Shown piece after piece: positions 53,800-62,501 of a stretch of DNA of 64,000 nt. Each line of letters opens with the position of its first letter. The first letter of the stretch is position 1. The notes beneath the pieces were generated by a model that was given only the letters and a program-made list of their open reading frames with translations, had not been told where the DNA came from and made no database searches. The stretch is from assembly GCF_024741815.1 (NCBI RefSeq), contig NZ_CP102951.1, positions 4,850,001-4,914,000 of the forward strand, in the 5' to 3' direction. This DNA comes from Pseudomonas sp. LS1212 (GTDB lineage: Bacteria > Pseudomonadota > Gammaproteobacteria > Pseudomonadales > Pseudomonadaceae). A program made the translations under genes and the position numbers.

Positions 53800-56623
53800 A
53801 GTGACGAACCTCACCGGCACCGCTGATATTGTCGACGCAGCGACCGCAGATTTCCGGATGCTCGGGGTTCACCCCGACGTCCTCGCGGCAGTGCCAGCAG
53901 CGTGCGCACTTGGCGTGAGCGGACTTGACCACCTTGAGCTTGAGCCCGGCGACTTCGGTTTCCACGGCATCGGCCGGTGCCTGTACGAACGGCGCCAGGC
54001 TGGCGGTGGAGGTGATCAGCACGAAACGCAGCTCGTTGCTGAGCTTGCCCAGGTCGCTGGTCAGTGCATCGTCGGCAAACAGCGTCACTTCGGCCTGCAG
54101 GTTACCGCCGATGGCCTTGGCCGCCCGCTGGTTCTCCAGTTCCTTGTTGACCGCGACCTTGACCGCCATCACCCGCTCCCAATAGGCGCGGTCCAGCTCG
54201 AAGCCTTCCGGCAGCTCGCTCAGGCCTTCGTACCAGGTATTGAGCATCACCGATTCGTTGCGCTCGCCCGGCAGGTACTGCCACAGCTCGTCGGCGGTGA
54301 ACGCCAGGATCGGTGCGATCCAGCGTACCAGCGCTTCGGAAATGTGGAACAGCGCAGTCTGGCAGGAACGCCGTGCGGTGCTGTTGGCAGCGGTGGTGTA
54401 CTGACGATCCTTGATGATATCCAGGTAGAAGCCACCCAGCTCCTGCACGCAGAAGTTGTGCACCTTGGAATAGACGTTCCAGAAGCGGTATTCACCGTAG
54501 TGCTCCTGCAACTCGCGCTGCAGCAGCAGGGTACGGTCGACTGCCCAACGGTCCAGGGCCAGCATTTCTTCGGCCGGGAGGATGTCGGTGGCCGGGTTGA
54601 AACCGGTCAGGTTCGACAGCAGGAAGCGTGCGGTATTGCGGATCCGCCGGTAGGCGTCGGCGCTTCGCTGCAGAATCTGCTCGGAAACCGCCATTTCACC
54701 CGAATAGTCGGTGGCCGAAACCCACAGGCGCATGATGTCGGCGCCCAGGGTGTCGTTGACCTTCTGCGGTGCGATCACGTTGCCCAGCGACTTGGACATC
54801 TTGCGACCGTTCTCGTCCACGGTGAAGCCGTGGGTCAGCAACTCGCGATACGGTGCGTGGTTGTCGATGGCGCAGCCGGTCAGCAGCGAGGAATGGAACC
54901 AGCCGCGGTGCTGGTCGGAGCCTTCCAGGTACAGGTCGGCACGCGGGCCGGTCTCGTGGCCCTTCGAATGCGAGCCGCGCAATACGTGCCAATGGGTGGT
55001 ACCGGAGTCGAACCAGACGTCGAGCGTATCGCTGATCTTTTCGTAGTGCTGCGCCTCGTCACCGAGCAGTTCGGCCGCGTCCATCTTGAACCAGGCTTCG
55101 ATGCCTTCGACTTCGACGCGCTTGGCAACGATTTCCATCAGCTCGACCGTACGCGGGTGCAGCTCGCCGCTCTGCTTGTGCAGGAAGAACGGGATCGGCA
55201 CGCCCCAATTGCGCTGGCGGGAGATGCACCAGTCCGGACGGTTGGCAATCATCGAATGCAGGCGCGCCTGGCCCCAGGCCGGTATGAATGCGGTGTCTTC
55301 GATGGCCTTGACCGCGCGCTGGCGCAGGGTATCGCCAGTGGTCGGCTGTTTGTCCATGCCGACGAACCACTGGGCCGTGGCGCGGTAGATCAGCGGGGTC
55401 TTGTGACGCCAGCAGTGCATGTAGCTGTGGCTGATGGTTTCGGTGTACATCAGCGCGCCGACTTCGACCAGCTTGTCGACGATGTTCGGGTTGGCTTTCC
55501 AGATGAACTGGCCACCGAAGAACTCCAGCGTATCGACATAAACGCCGTTGCTCTGCACGGGGGTGAGGATGTCGTCATTGACCATGCCGTAGCGCTTGCA
55601 GGTAATGAAGTCGTCTTCTCCGTAGGCCGGGGCCGAGTGCACCACACCGGTACCGGCACCCAGCTCGACGTAGTCGGCCAGGTAAACTGGCGACAGGCGG
55701 TCGTAGAGTGGATGACGGAAATTGATCAGCTCCAGCGCCTGGCCCGGGGCGGTAGCCAGCACCGAACCCTGCAGGTTGAAACGGCTCAGGCACGCCTCGA
55801 CCAGCTCTTCGGCCAGCACCAGCAGCTTGTCGCCGACGTCGACCAGCGCGTAGTTGAATTCGGGGTGGACGTTCAGCGCCTGGTTGGCCGGAATGGTCCA
55901 CGGGGTGGTGGTCCAGATCACGATCGCTGCCGGCTTGTCCAGGGCAGCCAGGCCGAAAGCGGCGGCCAGCTTGGCGTCGTCGACTGCCTGGAACGCTACG
56001 TCGATGGACGTGGACTTCTTGTCGGCGTATTCGACTTCCGCTTCGGCCAATGCCGAACCGCAGTCGAAACACCAGTTCACCGGCTTGAGGCCCTTGAACA
56101 CGAAACCGTTCTTGACCATTTCGGCCAGGGCACGGATTTCGCCGGCTTCGTTGGCGAAGTCCATGGTCTTGTAGGGGTTGGCCCAGTCACCCAGCACGCC
56201 CAGACGGATGAACTCGGCCTTTTGCCCTTCGATCTGCTCGGCGGCGTAGGCACGGCACAGCTCGCGGGTCTTGTCCGCGGACAGGTGCTTGCCGTGGGTC
56301 ACTTCGACCTTGTGCTCGATCGGCAGGCCATGGCAGTCCCAGCCCGGCACGTACGGGGCATCGAAACCCGACAGGGTCTTGGAACGGACAATCATGTCCT
56401 TGAGAATCTTGTTGACCGCATGACCGATGTGAATACTGCCGTTGGCGTACGGAGGACCGTCGTGCAGAACGAACTTCGGACGATCCTTGCCGATCTCGCG
56501 CAGCTTCTGGTACAGGCCAATGCTGTCCCAGCGCTGCAGAGTTTGCGGCTCGCGCTGGGGCAGGCCGGCCTTCATTGGGAAGGCGGTGTCCGGAAGGTTT
56601 AGCGTGGCTTTGTAGTCGGTCAT
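53792..56623 (-). CDS. ileS: isoleucyl-tRNA synthetase
   Basis: A 943-residue class I synthetase. HIGH motif in PYANGSIHIGHAVNK near residue 58, KMSKSLGN near 606, the editing domain between, and a C-terminal zinc finger CARCWHCREDVGVNPEHPEI with CGRC. Start ATG at 56623, one base after the ribF stop codon. Confidence 0.98.
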   Translation of the reverse strand: MTDYKATLNLPDTAFPMKAGLPQREPQTLQRWDSIGLYQKLREIGKDRPKFVLHDGPPYANGSIHIGHAVNKILKDMIVRSKTLSGFDAPYVPGWDCHGLPIEHKVEVTHGKHLSADKTRELCRAYAAEQIEGQKAEFIRLGVLGDWANPYKTMDFANEAGEIRALAEMVKNGFVFKGLKPVNWCFDCGSALAEAEVEYADKKSTSIDVAFQAVDDAKLAAAFGLAALDKPAAIVIWTTTPWTIPANQALNVHPEFNYALVDVGDKLLVLAEELVEACLSRFNLQGSVLATAPGQALELINFRHPLYDRLSPVYLADYVELGAGTGVVHSAPAYGEDDFITCKRYGMVNDDILTPVQSNGVYVDTLEFFGGQFIWKANPNIVDKLVEVGALMYTETISHSYMHCWRHKTPLIYRATAQWFVGMDKQPTTGDTLRQRAVKAIEDTAFIPAWGQARLHSMIANRPDWCISRQRNWGVPIPFFLHKQSGELHPRTVELMEIVAKRVEVEGIEAWFKMDAAELLGDEAQHYEKISDTLDVWFDSGTTHWHVLRGSHSKGHETGPRADLYLEGSDQHRGWFHSSLLTGCAIDNHAPYRELLTHGFTVDENGRKMSKSLGNVIAPQKVNDTLGADIMRLWVSATDYSGEMAVSEQILQRSADAYRRIRNTARFLLSNLTGFNPATDILPAEEMLALDRWAVDRTLLLQRELQEHYGEYRFWNVYSKVHNFCVQELGGFYLDIIKDRQYTTAANSTARRSCQTALFHISEALVRWIAPILAFTADELWQYLPGERNESVMLNTWYEGLSELPEGFELDRAYWERVMAVKVAVNKELENQRAAKAIGGNLQAEVTLFADDALTSDLGKLSNELRFVLITSTASLAPFVQAPADAVETEVAGLKLKVVKSAHAKCARCWHCREDVGVNPEHPEICGRCVDNISGAGEVRHYA

Positions 56624-56624
56624 T

Positions 56625-57584
56625 TCAGGCTCTTGGGTTAGCGGTTGGCCGCTGCTCTGAAGTAAGGGCATGGGCACGGGCGGCGGCGACATCCGCATCG
56701 ATCGCCGTCTTCAGCGCCTCCAGGGAGGCGAAACGCTGCTCATCACGCAGCTTGTGGTGGAACGCCACCGTCAAACGCCGGCCATATAGATCACCGGCAA
56801 AATCCAGAAGGTGTATTTCCAGGTGGGCACTGCCATCACCTGAAACGGTCGGCCGCACGCCAATATTGGCGACGCCCGGCCACGGCTTGCCGTCGATGTC
56901 GGCACTGACCAGGTAGACCCCCGTCAATGGCACGCGACGCCGCTTGAGCTGGATATTGGCCGTCGGCCAACCCAGCTGACGGGCCAGCTTCTGGCCATGC
57001 AACACGCGCCCGGCAATCCGGTACGGGCGGCCCAGCAACTGCTCGGCCAGGGCGAAGTCGGCAGCTGCCAGGGCCTTGCGGACCTCGGTGCTGCTCACGC
57101 GAATACTGTCCAGTTCGACGGTCTGTGCCGCTTCTACGGTAAAGCCCTGGACACGGCCGGCTTGCAGCAGGAAGTCGAAATCGCCGAGGCGGTCGCAACC
57201 GAAACGGAAGTCGTCCCCGACCTCCAGGTGCTGAATGCCGAGCCCATCGACCAGGATGGTATCGACGAACTCCGCCGCACTGAGCTTGCTCAGGCGCTGG
57301 TTGAACGCCAGGCACAAGACCCGGTCTACGCCCTCTTCGGCCAGCAGCGCGATCTTGTCGCGCAAGCGAGCCAGACGCGCCGGTGCCGTCTCGGGGGCAA
57401 AGTACTCACGCGGTTGCGGCTCGAAAATCACCACGCAGCTGGGCATGCCCAACTCTACCGCACGCTCGCGCAGCCGCGCCAGGATAGCCTGGTGGCCACG
57501 GTGAACACCGTCGAAGTTGCCAATAGTGGCGACACAGCCCCGATGCTGGGGCCGCAGATTGTGGAGGCCTCGAACCAGCTGCAT
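56625..57584 (-). CDS. ribF: bifunctional riboflavin kinase / FMN adenylyltransferase
   Basis: A 319-residue enzyme making FMN and FAD. The N-terminal nucleotidyltransferase has VATIGNFDGVHRGHQAILAR; the C-terminal kinase has LARQLGWPTANIQLKRRRVP and PGVANIGVRPTVSGDG. ATG 57584 is used; an upstream in-frame ATG at 57602 is possible. It lies 123 bases after murJ and couples to ileS. Confidence 0.96.
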   Translation of the reverse strand: MQLVRGLHNLRPQHRGCVATIGNFDGVHRGHQAILARLRERAVELGMPSCVVIFEPQPREYFAPETAPARLARLRDKIALLAEEGVDRVLCLAFNQRLSKLSAAEFVDTILVDGLGIQHLEVGDDFRFGCDRLGDFDFLLQAGRVQGFTVEAAQTVELDSIRVSSTEVRKALAAADFALAEQLLGRPYRIAGRVLHGQKLARQLGWPTANIQLKRRRVPLTGVYLVSADIDGKPWPGVANIGVRPTVSGDGSAHLEIHLLDFAGDLYGRRLTVAFHHKLRDEQRFASLEALKTAIDADVAAARAHALTSEQRPTANPRA

Positions 57585-57707
57585 AACGCGCTTCTTGCTC
57601 ATAAAGTGGTCGATTATAACCACACACGGCCGTCGACGACAGGCAACACCATCACCCAGAGGCATCGAAAACCAAAAACCGACGCCTGACCCGCTCGCCG
57701 CCGCGAC

Positions 57708-59246
57708 TCAATGCAGCGATTTGCGAGCAAAATCCCTGAGGCGAAAGCCCAAAACCAGCAATGTCCCGAAATAAGCCAGCACCCCGGCAACCACCAATGC
57801 CCCCAGGCGCAGGAAGCGCTCAAGCATCTCGCCCTGCTCCCACACCGGCATCACCTGCATCGCGCCGATCAGAACTGCCGACATCACCAACACCGCCACC
57901 ACCAGCTTGATCAGGAACTTCGTCCAGCCCGGCTGCGGCTGGAACAGTTGCTGCTGACGCAGCTTCCAGTACAGCAGCCCGGCATTGAGACAGGCGCCGA
58001 CGCTGATGGCCAGGGCCAACCCGGCATGCTGCAGGGGGCCGATGAAGGCCAGGTTGAGCAATTGCGTGGCCACCAGCGTGAAGATGGCGATTTTCACTGG
58101 CGTGCGAATGTTCTGCTGGGCATAGAAGCCAGGGGCCAGCACTTTGATCAGGATGATTCCGAGCAACCCCACCGAATAGGCAATCAGCGCGCGCTGGGTC
58201 ATGGCCGCATCGAAGGCACTGAACTTGCCATATTGGAACAGCGCGACCGTCAACGGCTCGGCCAGGATCCCCAGTGCCAGGGCGCACGGCAACGCCAGCA
58301 CGAAACACAGGCGCAGCCCCCAGTCGAGGATCCGCGAGTATTCATGGCGATCCTTGTTGGCATAGGTCTTGGCCAGGGTCGGCAGCAGGATGGTGCCCAG
58401 GGCGACGCCCAGAACACCGGACGGCAGCTCCATCAGACGGTCGGCGTAGTACATCCAGGAAACAGAACCGGCAACCAGAAAAGAGGCAAAGATGGTGTTG
58501 ATAATCAGCGAAATCTGACTGACCGAAACCCCGAGAATGGCCGGCAGCATCTGCTTGAGCACGCGCCAGACCCCGGTGTCGCGCAGGTTCAGGCGCGGCA
58601 TCACCAGCATGCCGATCTTCTTCAGGTGCGGCAGCTGATACAGCAGCTGCAACAGCCCCCCGGCCAGCACCGCCCACCCCAGCACCATGACCGGCGGGTT
58701 GAAATAGGGCGTCAGGAACACCGCGAAGAAGATCATCGCGACATTGAGCAATGTCGGCACGAAAGCCGGCACCGAGAAGCGGTTCCAGGTATTGAGGATG
58801 GCTCCGGCGAGCGACGATAGCGAGATCAGTAATATATAAGGGAAGGTCACGCGCAGCAGATCAGTGGTCAGCTGAAATTTTTCCGGACTGTCGACGAAGC
58901 CGGGCGCGGTGACCCAGACCACCCAAGGCGCAGCCAGGATCCCGAGCGCCGTGACCAGCGCGAGCGCCAGTGTTAGCAACCCGGCGATATAGGCCACGAA
59001 GGTACGCGTTGCCTCCTCCCCCTGCTGGTGCTTGTACTCGGCCAGGATCGGCACGAACGCCTGGGAAAAAGCCCCTTCGGCAAAGATGCGCCGCAGCAGG
59101 TTGGGCAGCTTGAAGGCGATGAAGAAGGCATCCGTTGCAATGCCGGCACCGAAAACACGCGCAATGATAGTGTCGCGCACAAAACCCAAAACCCGCGAAA
59201 TCATGGTGATGGAGCTGACCGCGGCCAAAGACTTGAGGAGGTTCAT
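57708..59246 (-). CDS. murJ: lipid II flippase MurJ
   Basis: A 512-residue MOP-superfamily membrane protein with about 14 helices. It starts MNLLKSLAAVSSITMISRVL and contains GFVRDTIIARVFGAGIATDA, the conserved arginine/aspartate block that lines the lipid II cavity. The in-frame extension to 59396 is not used (no similarity). It is divergent from rpsT, with the promoter region 59247-59498 between. Confidence 0.97.
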   Translation of the reverse strand: MNLLKSLAAVSSITMISRVLGFVRDTIIARVFGAGIATDAFFIAFKLPNLLRRIFAEGAFSQAFVPILAEYKHQQGEEATRTFVAYIAGLLTLALALVTALGILAAPWVVWVTAPGFVDSPEKFQLTTDLLRVTFPYILLISLSSLAGAILNTWNRFSVPAFVPTLLNVAMIFFAVFLTPYFNPPVMVLGWAVLAGGLLQLLYQLPHLKKIGMLVMPRLNLRDTGVWRVLKQMLPAILGVSVSQISLIINTIFASFLVAGSVSWMYYADRLMELPSGVLGVALGTILLPTLAKTYANKDRHEYSRILDWGLRLCFVLALPCALALGILAEPLTVALFQYGKFSAFDAAMTQRALIAYSVGLLGIILIKVLAPGFYAQQNIRTPVKIAIFTLVATQLLNLAFIGPLQHAGLALAISVGACLNAGLLYWKLRQQQLFQPQPGWTKFLIKLVVAVLVMSAVLIGAMQVMPVWEQGEMLERFLRLGALVVAGVLAYFGTLLVLGFRLRDFARKSLH

Positions 59247-59419
59247 CGAAAGAAATTTGCGCCTGTAGATAAAGAGCAGGCCATTAAGGCGCCCATGTGT
59301 GCGATACTCCGCGCCGCAACTGCAGACAGAGCCAAAACTCGCGAGTTTACAGGTCATGCACCAGAAGGGAATCACTTCCCGGGTGAGATTGACCACTCAG
59401 CGGGACGTCTCAACCGCCC

Positions 59420-59448
59420 TTGACAAGAGATCAACTCATCGGCATGAT
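59420..59448 (+). promoter_or_regulatory. promoter of rpsT
   Basis: TTGACA-N17-CATGAT, about 50 bases before the GTG start. The -35 is perfect; the -10 matches four of six. Confidence 0.65.
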
Positions 59449-59498
59449 TCGCGGCCTATTTTGTTTGCTATTTACCAAGTCTTTCGAGGAGCTCGACG

Positions 59499-59777
59499 GT
59501 GGCCAACTCACCTTCCGCCAAAAAACGTGCAAAACAGGCTGAGAAGCGTCGCAGCCACAACGCCAGCCTGCGTTCCATGGTCCGTACCTACATCAAAAAC
59601 GTAGTTAAGGCCATCGACGCAAAAGACGCCGCAAAAGCGCAAGCTGCTTACATCCTGGCTGTTCCTGTTATCGACCGTATGGCCGATAAGGGCATCATCC
59701 ACAAGAACAAAGCCGCTCGCCATAAAGGCCGTCTGAATGGCCACATCAAGGCTCTGAACCTTGCTGCTGCAGCCTAA
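59499..59777 (+). CDS. rpsT: 30S ribosomal protein S20
   Basis: A 92-residue basic protein (ANSPSAKKRAKQAEKRRSHN at the start; AARHKGRLNGHIKAL near the end). It begins with GTG, preceded by GAGGAG. It lies opposite murJ and ends in a strong terminator. Length is family standard. Confidence 0.98.
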   Translation: MANSPSAKKRAKQAEKRRSHNASLRSMVRTYIKNVVKAIDAKDAAKAQAAYILAVPVIDRMADKGIIHKNKAARHKGRLNGHIKALNLAAAA

Positions 59778-59793
59778 GCGATACGCTTTGATG

Positions 59794-59820
59794 AAAAACC
59801 GACCCTAGGGTCGGTTTTTT
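59794..59820 (+). terminator. terminator of rpsT
   Basis: AAAAACCGACCC-TA-GGGTCGGTTTTTT, 17 bases after the stop codon. Confidence 0.93.
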
Positions 59821-59861
59821 ATTGCCTGCAGTTTTTGCTCGACAGATGCACCGCGGCGCCT

Positions 59862-59890
59862 TCATCGCGGGCAAGCCCGCTTCTACAAAG
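59862..59890. repeat. single REP element
   Basis: One copy of TCATCGCGGGCAAGCCCGC with a TTCTACAAAG tail; no inverted partner nearby. The rest of 59821-60083 is AT-rich and holds no gene. Confidence 0.8.
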
Positions 59891-60083
59891 GAGCCCCAAT
59901 AATATCCTACATTCCTTTCTTACAACTCTTGCCAAAAATTAAACACCCAACAACTCAACTTAACATTCCGTTACATCGAAAACTTGCAAAGCAACAACGC
60001 AAGAACCAACATCCACCCAGGAATTAAAAAACAGACCTTCTGACAAGTAGCACTTGACTCGTCAACACCAAAAGGCGCCATCC

Positions 60084-60623
60084 ATGCTCAACCACCCCAT
60101 CACCGTATCAGAGAGCATCCAGCTAGAAGTTGCCGACGCAAAGTTCTCAGAGCAAATTTACGAGACCGTCAGAAGAAACAAAGAACACCTCTCCACCTTC
60201 CTCGACTGGCCGAAGCAGGTCACCAGACCGACCGACTCCAGACACTTCATGACCTCCGCCGCAGCATCACACGCCGCAGCCACCTCCAAGACATTCGTCA
60301 TCCTATTCAACGACACCCCCATAGGAATCATTGGCTTCAATTCAATCGACAAGCAAGGAAAGACAGCATCCATCGGCTATTGGCTGGACGAACAATTTCA
60401 AGGAAGAGGAATTATATCGAAGTCACTAAAATGCTTATTGGAAAATGCCTCAAGAAACAATTTCCTCAACCACTTCACACTTAAATGCGCGACCCACAAC
60501 AAGAAGAGCAACAGCGTTGCCCTGCGAAACGGATTTACTTTTGAGGGGATATTAAAAGAGGCCGAAATAATAAATGGCGTATATCACGACCAGAATATTT
60601 ACTCGAAAACCATCAAGGCATAA
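60084..60623 (+). CDS. RimJ/RimL-type GNAT acetyltransferase
   Basis: A 179-residue N-acetyltransferase: FLDWPKQVTRPTDSRHFMTS, GIIGFNSIDKQGKTASIGYW, LDEQFQGRGIISKSLKCLLE (acetyl-CoA loop QGRGI) and NSVALRNGFTFEGILKEAE. It resembles ribosomal-protein serine acetyltransferases, but the substrate is open. The ATG at 60084 is used. Codon use and composition differ from its neighbours: many AGA codons and A-rich runs, in a low-GC surrounding, which suggests horizontal gain. It is not linked to an operon. Confidence 0.85.
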   Translation: MLNHPITVSESIQLEVADAKFSEQIYETVRRNKEHLSTFLDWPKQVTRPTDSRHFMTSAAASHAAATSKTFVILFNDTPIGIIGFNSIDKQGKTASIGYWLDEQFQGRGIISKSLKCLLENASRNNFLNHFTLKCATHNKKSNSVALRNGFTFEGILKEAEIINGVYHDQNIYSKTIKA

Positions 60624-60704
60624 ACAGAACATCTTCAGAATCAGCAGTATCCCTGATCAGACTCTCAAGGACGCCGCCAAAAAACGCGATCACTATTCAG
60701 AAAT

Positions 60705-61169
60705 TCAAGGATTCTGCCCCCAAGGCAAAATCGGAATCGCCGTCACCGCATTCTGCGGACTCCCCTCGATCACCCGATCGCTATACACCAGATACACCAG
60801 CGTATTGCGCTTCTTGTCGAAGAAACGCACCACCTGCATGGTCTTGAATACCAGCGATGTGCGCTCCTTGAAGACCTCTTCGCCATCCCTGAGGTTATCG
60901 GCAAAGCGGATCGGCCCGACCTGGCGGCAGGCGATGGACGCTTCGGCACGATCCTCCGCCAACCCCAGACCACCTTTCACGCCGCCAGTCTTGGCCCGCG
61001 ACAGGTAGCACGTCACACCCTCGACCTTCGGATCATCGAAGGCCTCGACCACGATCCGGTCATTCGGGCCGACGAATTTGAATACCGTCGACACCTGGCC
61101 GATTTCTTCGGCCGACGCCAGCAGGGGCAGCGCCATTAGCACGCCGAGCATTCCCTTGATCATTCGCAC
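60705..61169 (-). CDS. CreA-family periplasmic protein
   Basis: A 154-residue protein with a signal peptide ending LLASA and the family blocks VSTVFKFVGPNDRIVVEAFD, GVTCYLSRAKTGGVKGGLGL and KTMQVVRFFDKKRNTLVYLV. CreA is a conserved periplasmic protein of unknown function, located here downstream of proB and obgE on the same strand; it starts 28 bases after proB. Confidence 0.9.
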   Translation of the reverse strand: MRMIKGMLGVLMALPLLASAEEIGQVSTVFKFVGPNDRIVVEAFDDPKVEGVTCYLSRAKTGGVKGGLGLAEDRAEASIACRQVGPIRFADNLRDGEEVFKERTSLVFKTMQVVRFFDKKRNTLVYLVYSDRVIEGSPQNAVTAIPILPWGQNP

Positions 61170-61196
61170 TGCACACTCCCTCCGGCGCCCAGCGCC

Positions 61197-62315
61197 TTAA
61201 ACCAGAATCAGATTATCGCGATGAACCAGCTCCGGCTCGGCCATGTAGCCCAGCAAGCCTTCGATCGCTTCGGAGGATTGGCCGATGATCTTTTGCGCTT
61301 CAAGGGCGCTGTAGTTGGCCAGGCCGCGAGCAATTTCGCGACCGTCGGGCGCCACGCAGACCACCATTTCGCCGCGGCGGAAGCTGCCCTGCACAACCTT
61401 CACACCAACCGGCAACAGGCTCTTGCGCCCTTCCTGCAAGGCAGTGACTGCGCCCGCGTCGAGCACCAGGGTGCCACGGGTCTGCAGATGCCCGGCCAGC
61501 CACTGCTTGCGCGCCGCCAGCATGCCGCGCTCGGGCGACAGCAAGGTACCCAGGCGTTCGCCGGTCTTGAGTCGGTCGAGTACGCGCTCGATGCGCCCGC
61601 CAACAATGATGGTATGCGCACCGGAACGTGCCGCCAGCCGCGCCGCGCGCAGCTTGGTCTGCATGCCGCCACGACCCAGCGCACCACCGGTCCCGCCGGC
61701 AACCGCATCCAGGGAAGGATCGTCGGCACGAGCTTCGTAAATCAGGTTGGCATCGGGGTTGTTGCGCGGATCGGCATCGAACATGCCGTCACGGTCAGTG
61801 AGGATCACCAACAGGTCAGCCTCGACCAGGTTGGCCACCAACGCCGCCAGGGTATCGTTGTCACCGAAACGGATTTCGTCGGTCACCACGGTGTCGTTCT
61901 CGTTGATCACCGGGATCACGCCGAGCTCGACCAGGGTACGCAAGGTGCTGCGCGCGTTGAGGTAGCGCTTGCGATCAGACAAGTCGTCATGGGTCAGGAG
62001 AATTTGCGCCGTATGCCGGCCATGCTCAGCAAAGCTCGATTCCCAGGCCTGCACCAGCCCCATCTGACCAATGGCGGCGGCAGCCTGCAACTCATGCATG
62101 CCACTCGGTCGCCTGGCCCAGCCCAACCGGCTCATCCCGGCGGCCACAGCCCCGGAGGAGACCAGCACCAGCTCAACCCCCGCCTCATGCAGGGCCACCA
62201 TCTGCTCGACCCAGACGCCCATTGCAGCGCGATCCAGGCCCTTGCCATCCGCTGTCAGCAGGGCGCTGCCGATTTTAACGACCCAGCGCCGCGCACCCGT
62301 CACCTTGCTCCGCAT
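61197..62315 (-). CDS. proB: glutamate 5-kinase
   Basis: A 372-residue enzyme, first step of proline synthesis. The amino-acid-kinase domain covers residues 8-260 (WVVKIGSALLTADGKGLDRA, LVLVSSGAVAAGMSRLGWA, VIPVINENDTVVTDE) and a PUA domain ends the protein (from about 280). Start ATG 62315; a second ATG lies one codon earlier. Upstream in-frame sequence crosses REP elements and is not coding. Confidence 0.97.
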   Translation of the reverse strand: MRSKVTGARRWVVKIGSALLTADGKGLDRAAMGVWVEQMVALHEAGVELVLVSSGAVAAGMSRLGWARRPSGMHELQAAAAIGQMGLVQAWESSFAEHGRHTAQILLTHDDLSDRKRYLNARSTLRTLVELGVIPVINENDTVVTDEIRFGDNDTLAALVANLVEADLLVILTDRDGMFDADPRNNPDANLIYEARADDPSLDAVAGGTGGALGRGGMQTKLRAARLAARSGAHTIIVGGRIERVLDRLKTGERLGTLLSPERGMLAARKQWLAGHLQTRGTLVLDAGAVTALQEGRKSLLPVGVKVVQGSFRRGEMVVCVAPDGREIARGLANYSALEAQKIIGQSSEAIEGLLGYMAEPELVHRDNLILV

Positions 62316-62348
62316 CATGTTCCAACCTATGCCGATCAGTAGATACCT

Positions 62349-62435
62349 TGTAGGAGCGGGCTTGCCCGCGATTGCGTCAACGCAGCACCCAAGCGGATAC
62401 AAGTCGCCTGCATCGCTGGCAAGCCAGCTCCCACA
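62349..62435. repeat. mixed REP pair of two subtypes
   Basis: Left copy (62349-62372) is an inverted GCGGGCAAGCCCGC type; right copy (62411-62435) is a forward GCTGGCAAGCCAGC type. The pair points outward-in the opposite sense to the other doublets. Confidence 0.8.
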
Positions 62436-62458
62436 AGAAAGCACAATTCTCAAATAGC

Positions 62459-62487
62459 AAAACGCCGCTTGAAAAAGCGGCGTTTAG
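62459..62487 (-). terminator. terminator of obgE
   Basis: AAACGCCGCTT-GAAA-AAGCGGCGTTT, 15 bases past the obgE stop codon, with a T-rich tail on the minus strand. Confidence 0.85.
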
Positions 62488-62501
62488 TTTACTGCAATGA
62501 A

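Noticed and set aside
53714..56602. 962-codon open frame on the plus strand opposite ileS and lspA
   Set aside because: Antisense shadow of isoleucyl-tRNA synthetase, whose HIGH and KMSKS motifs fix the true strand.
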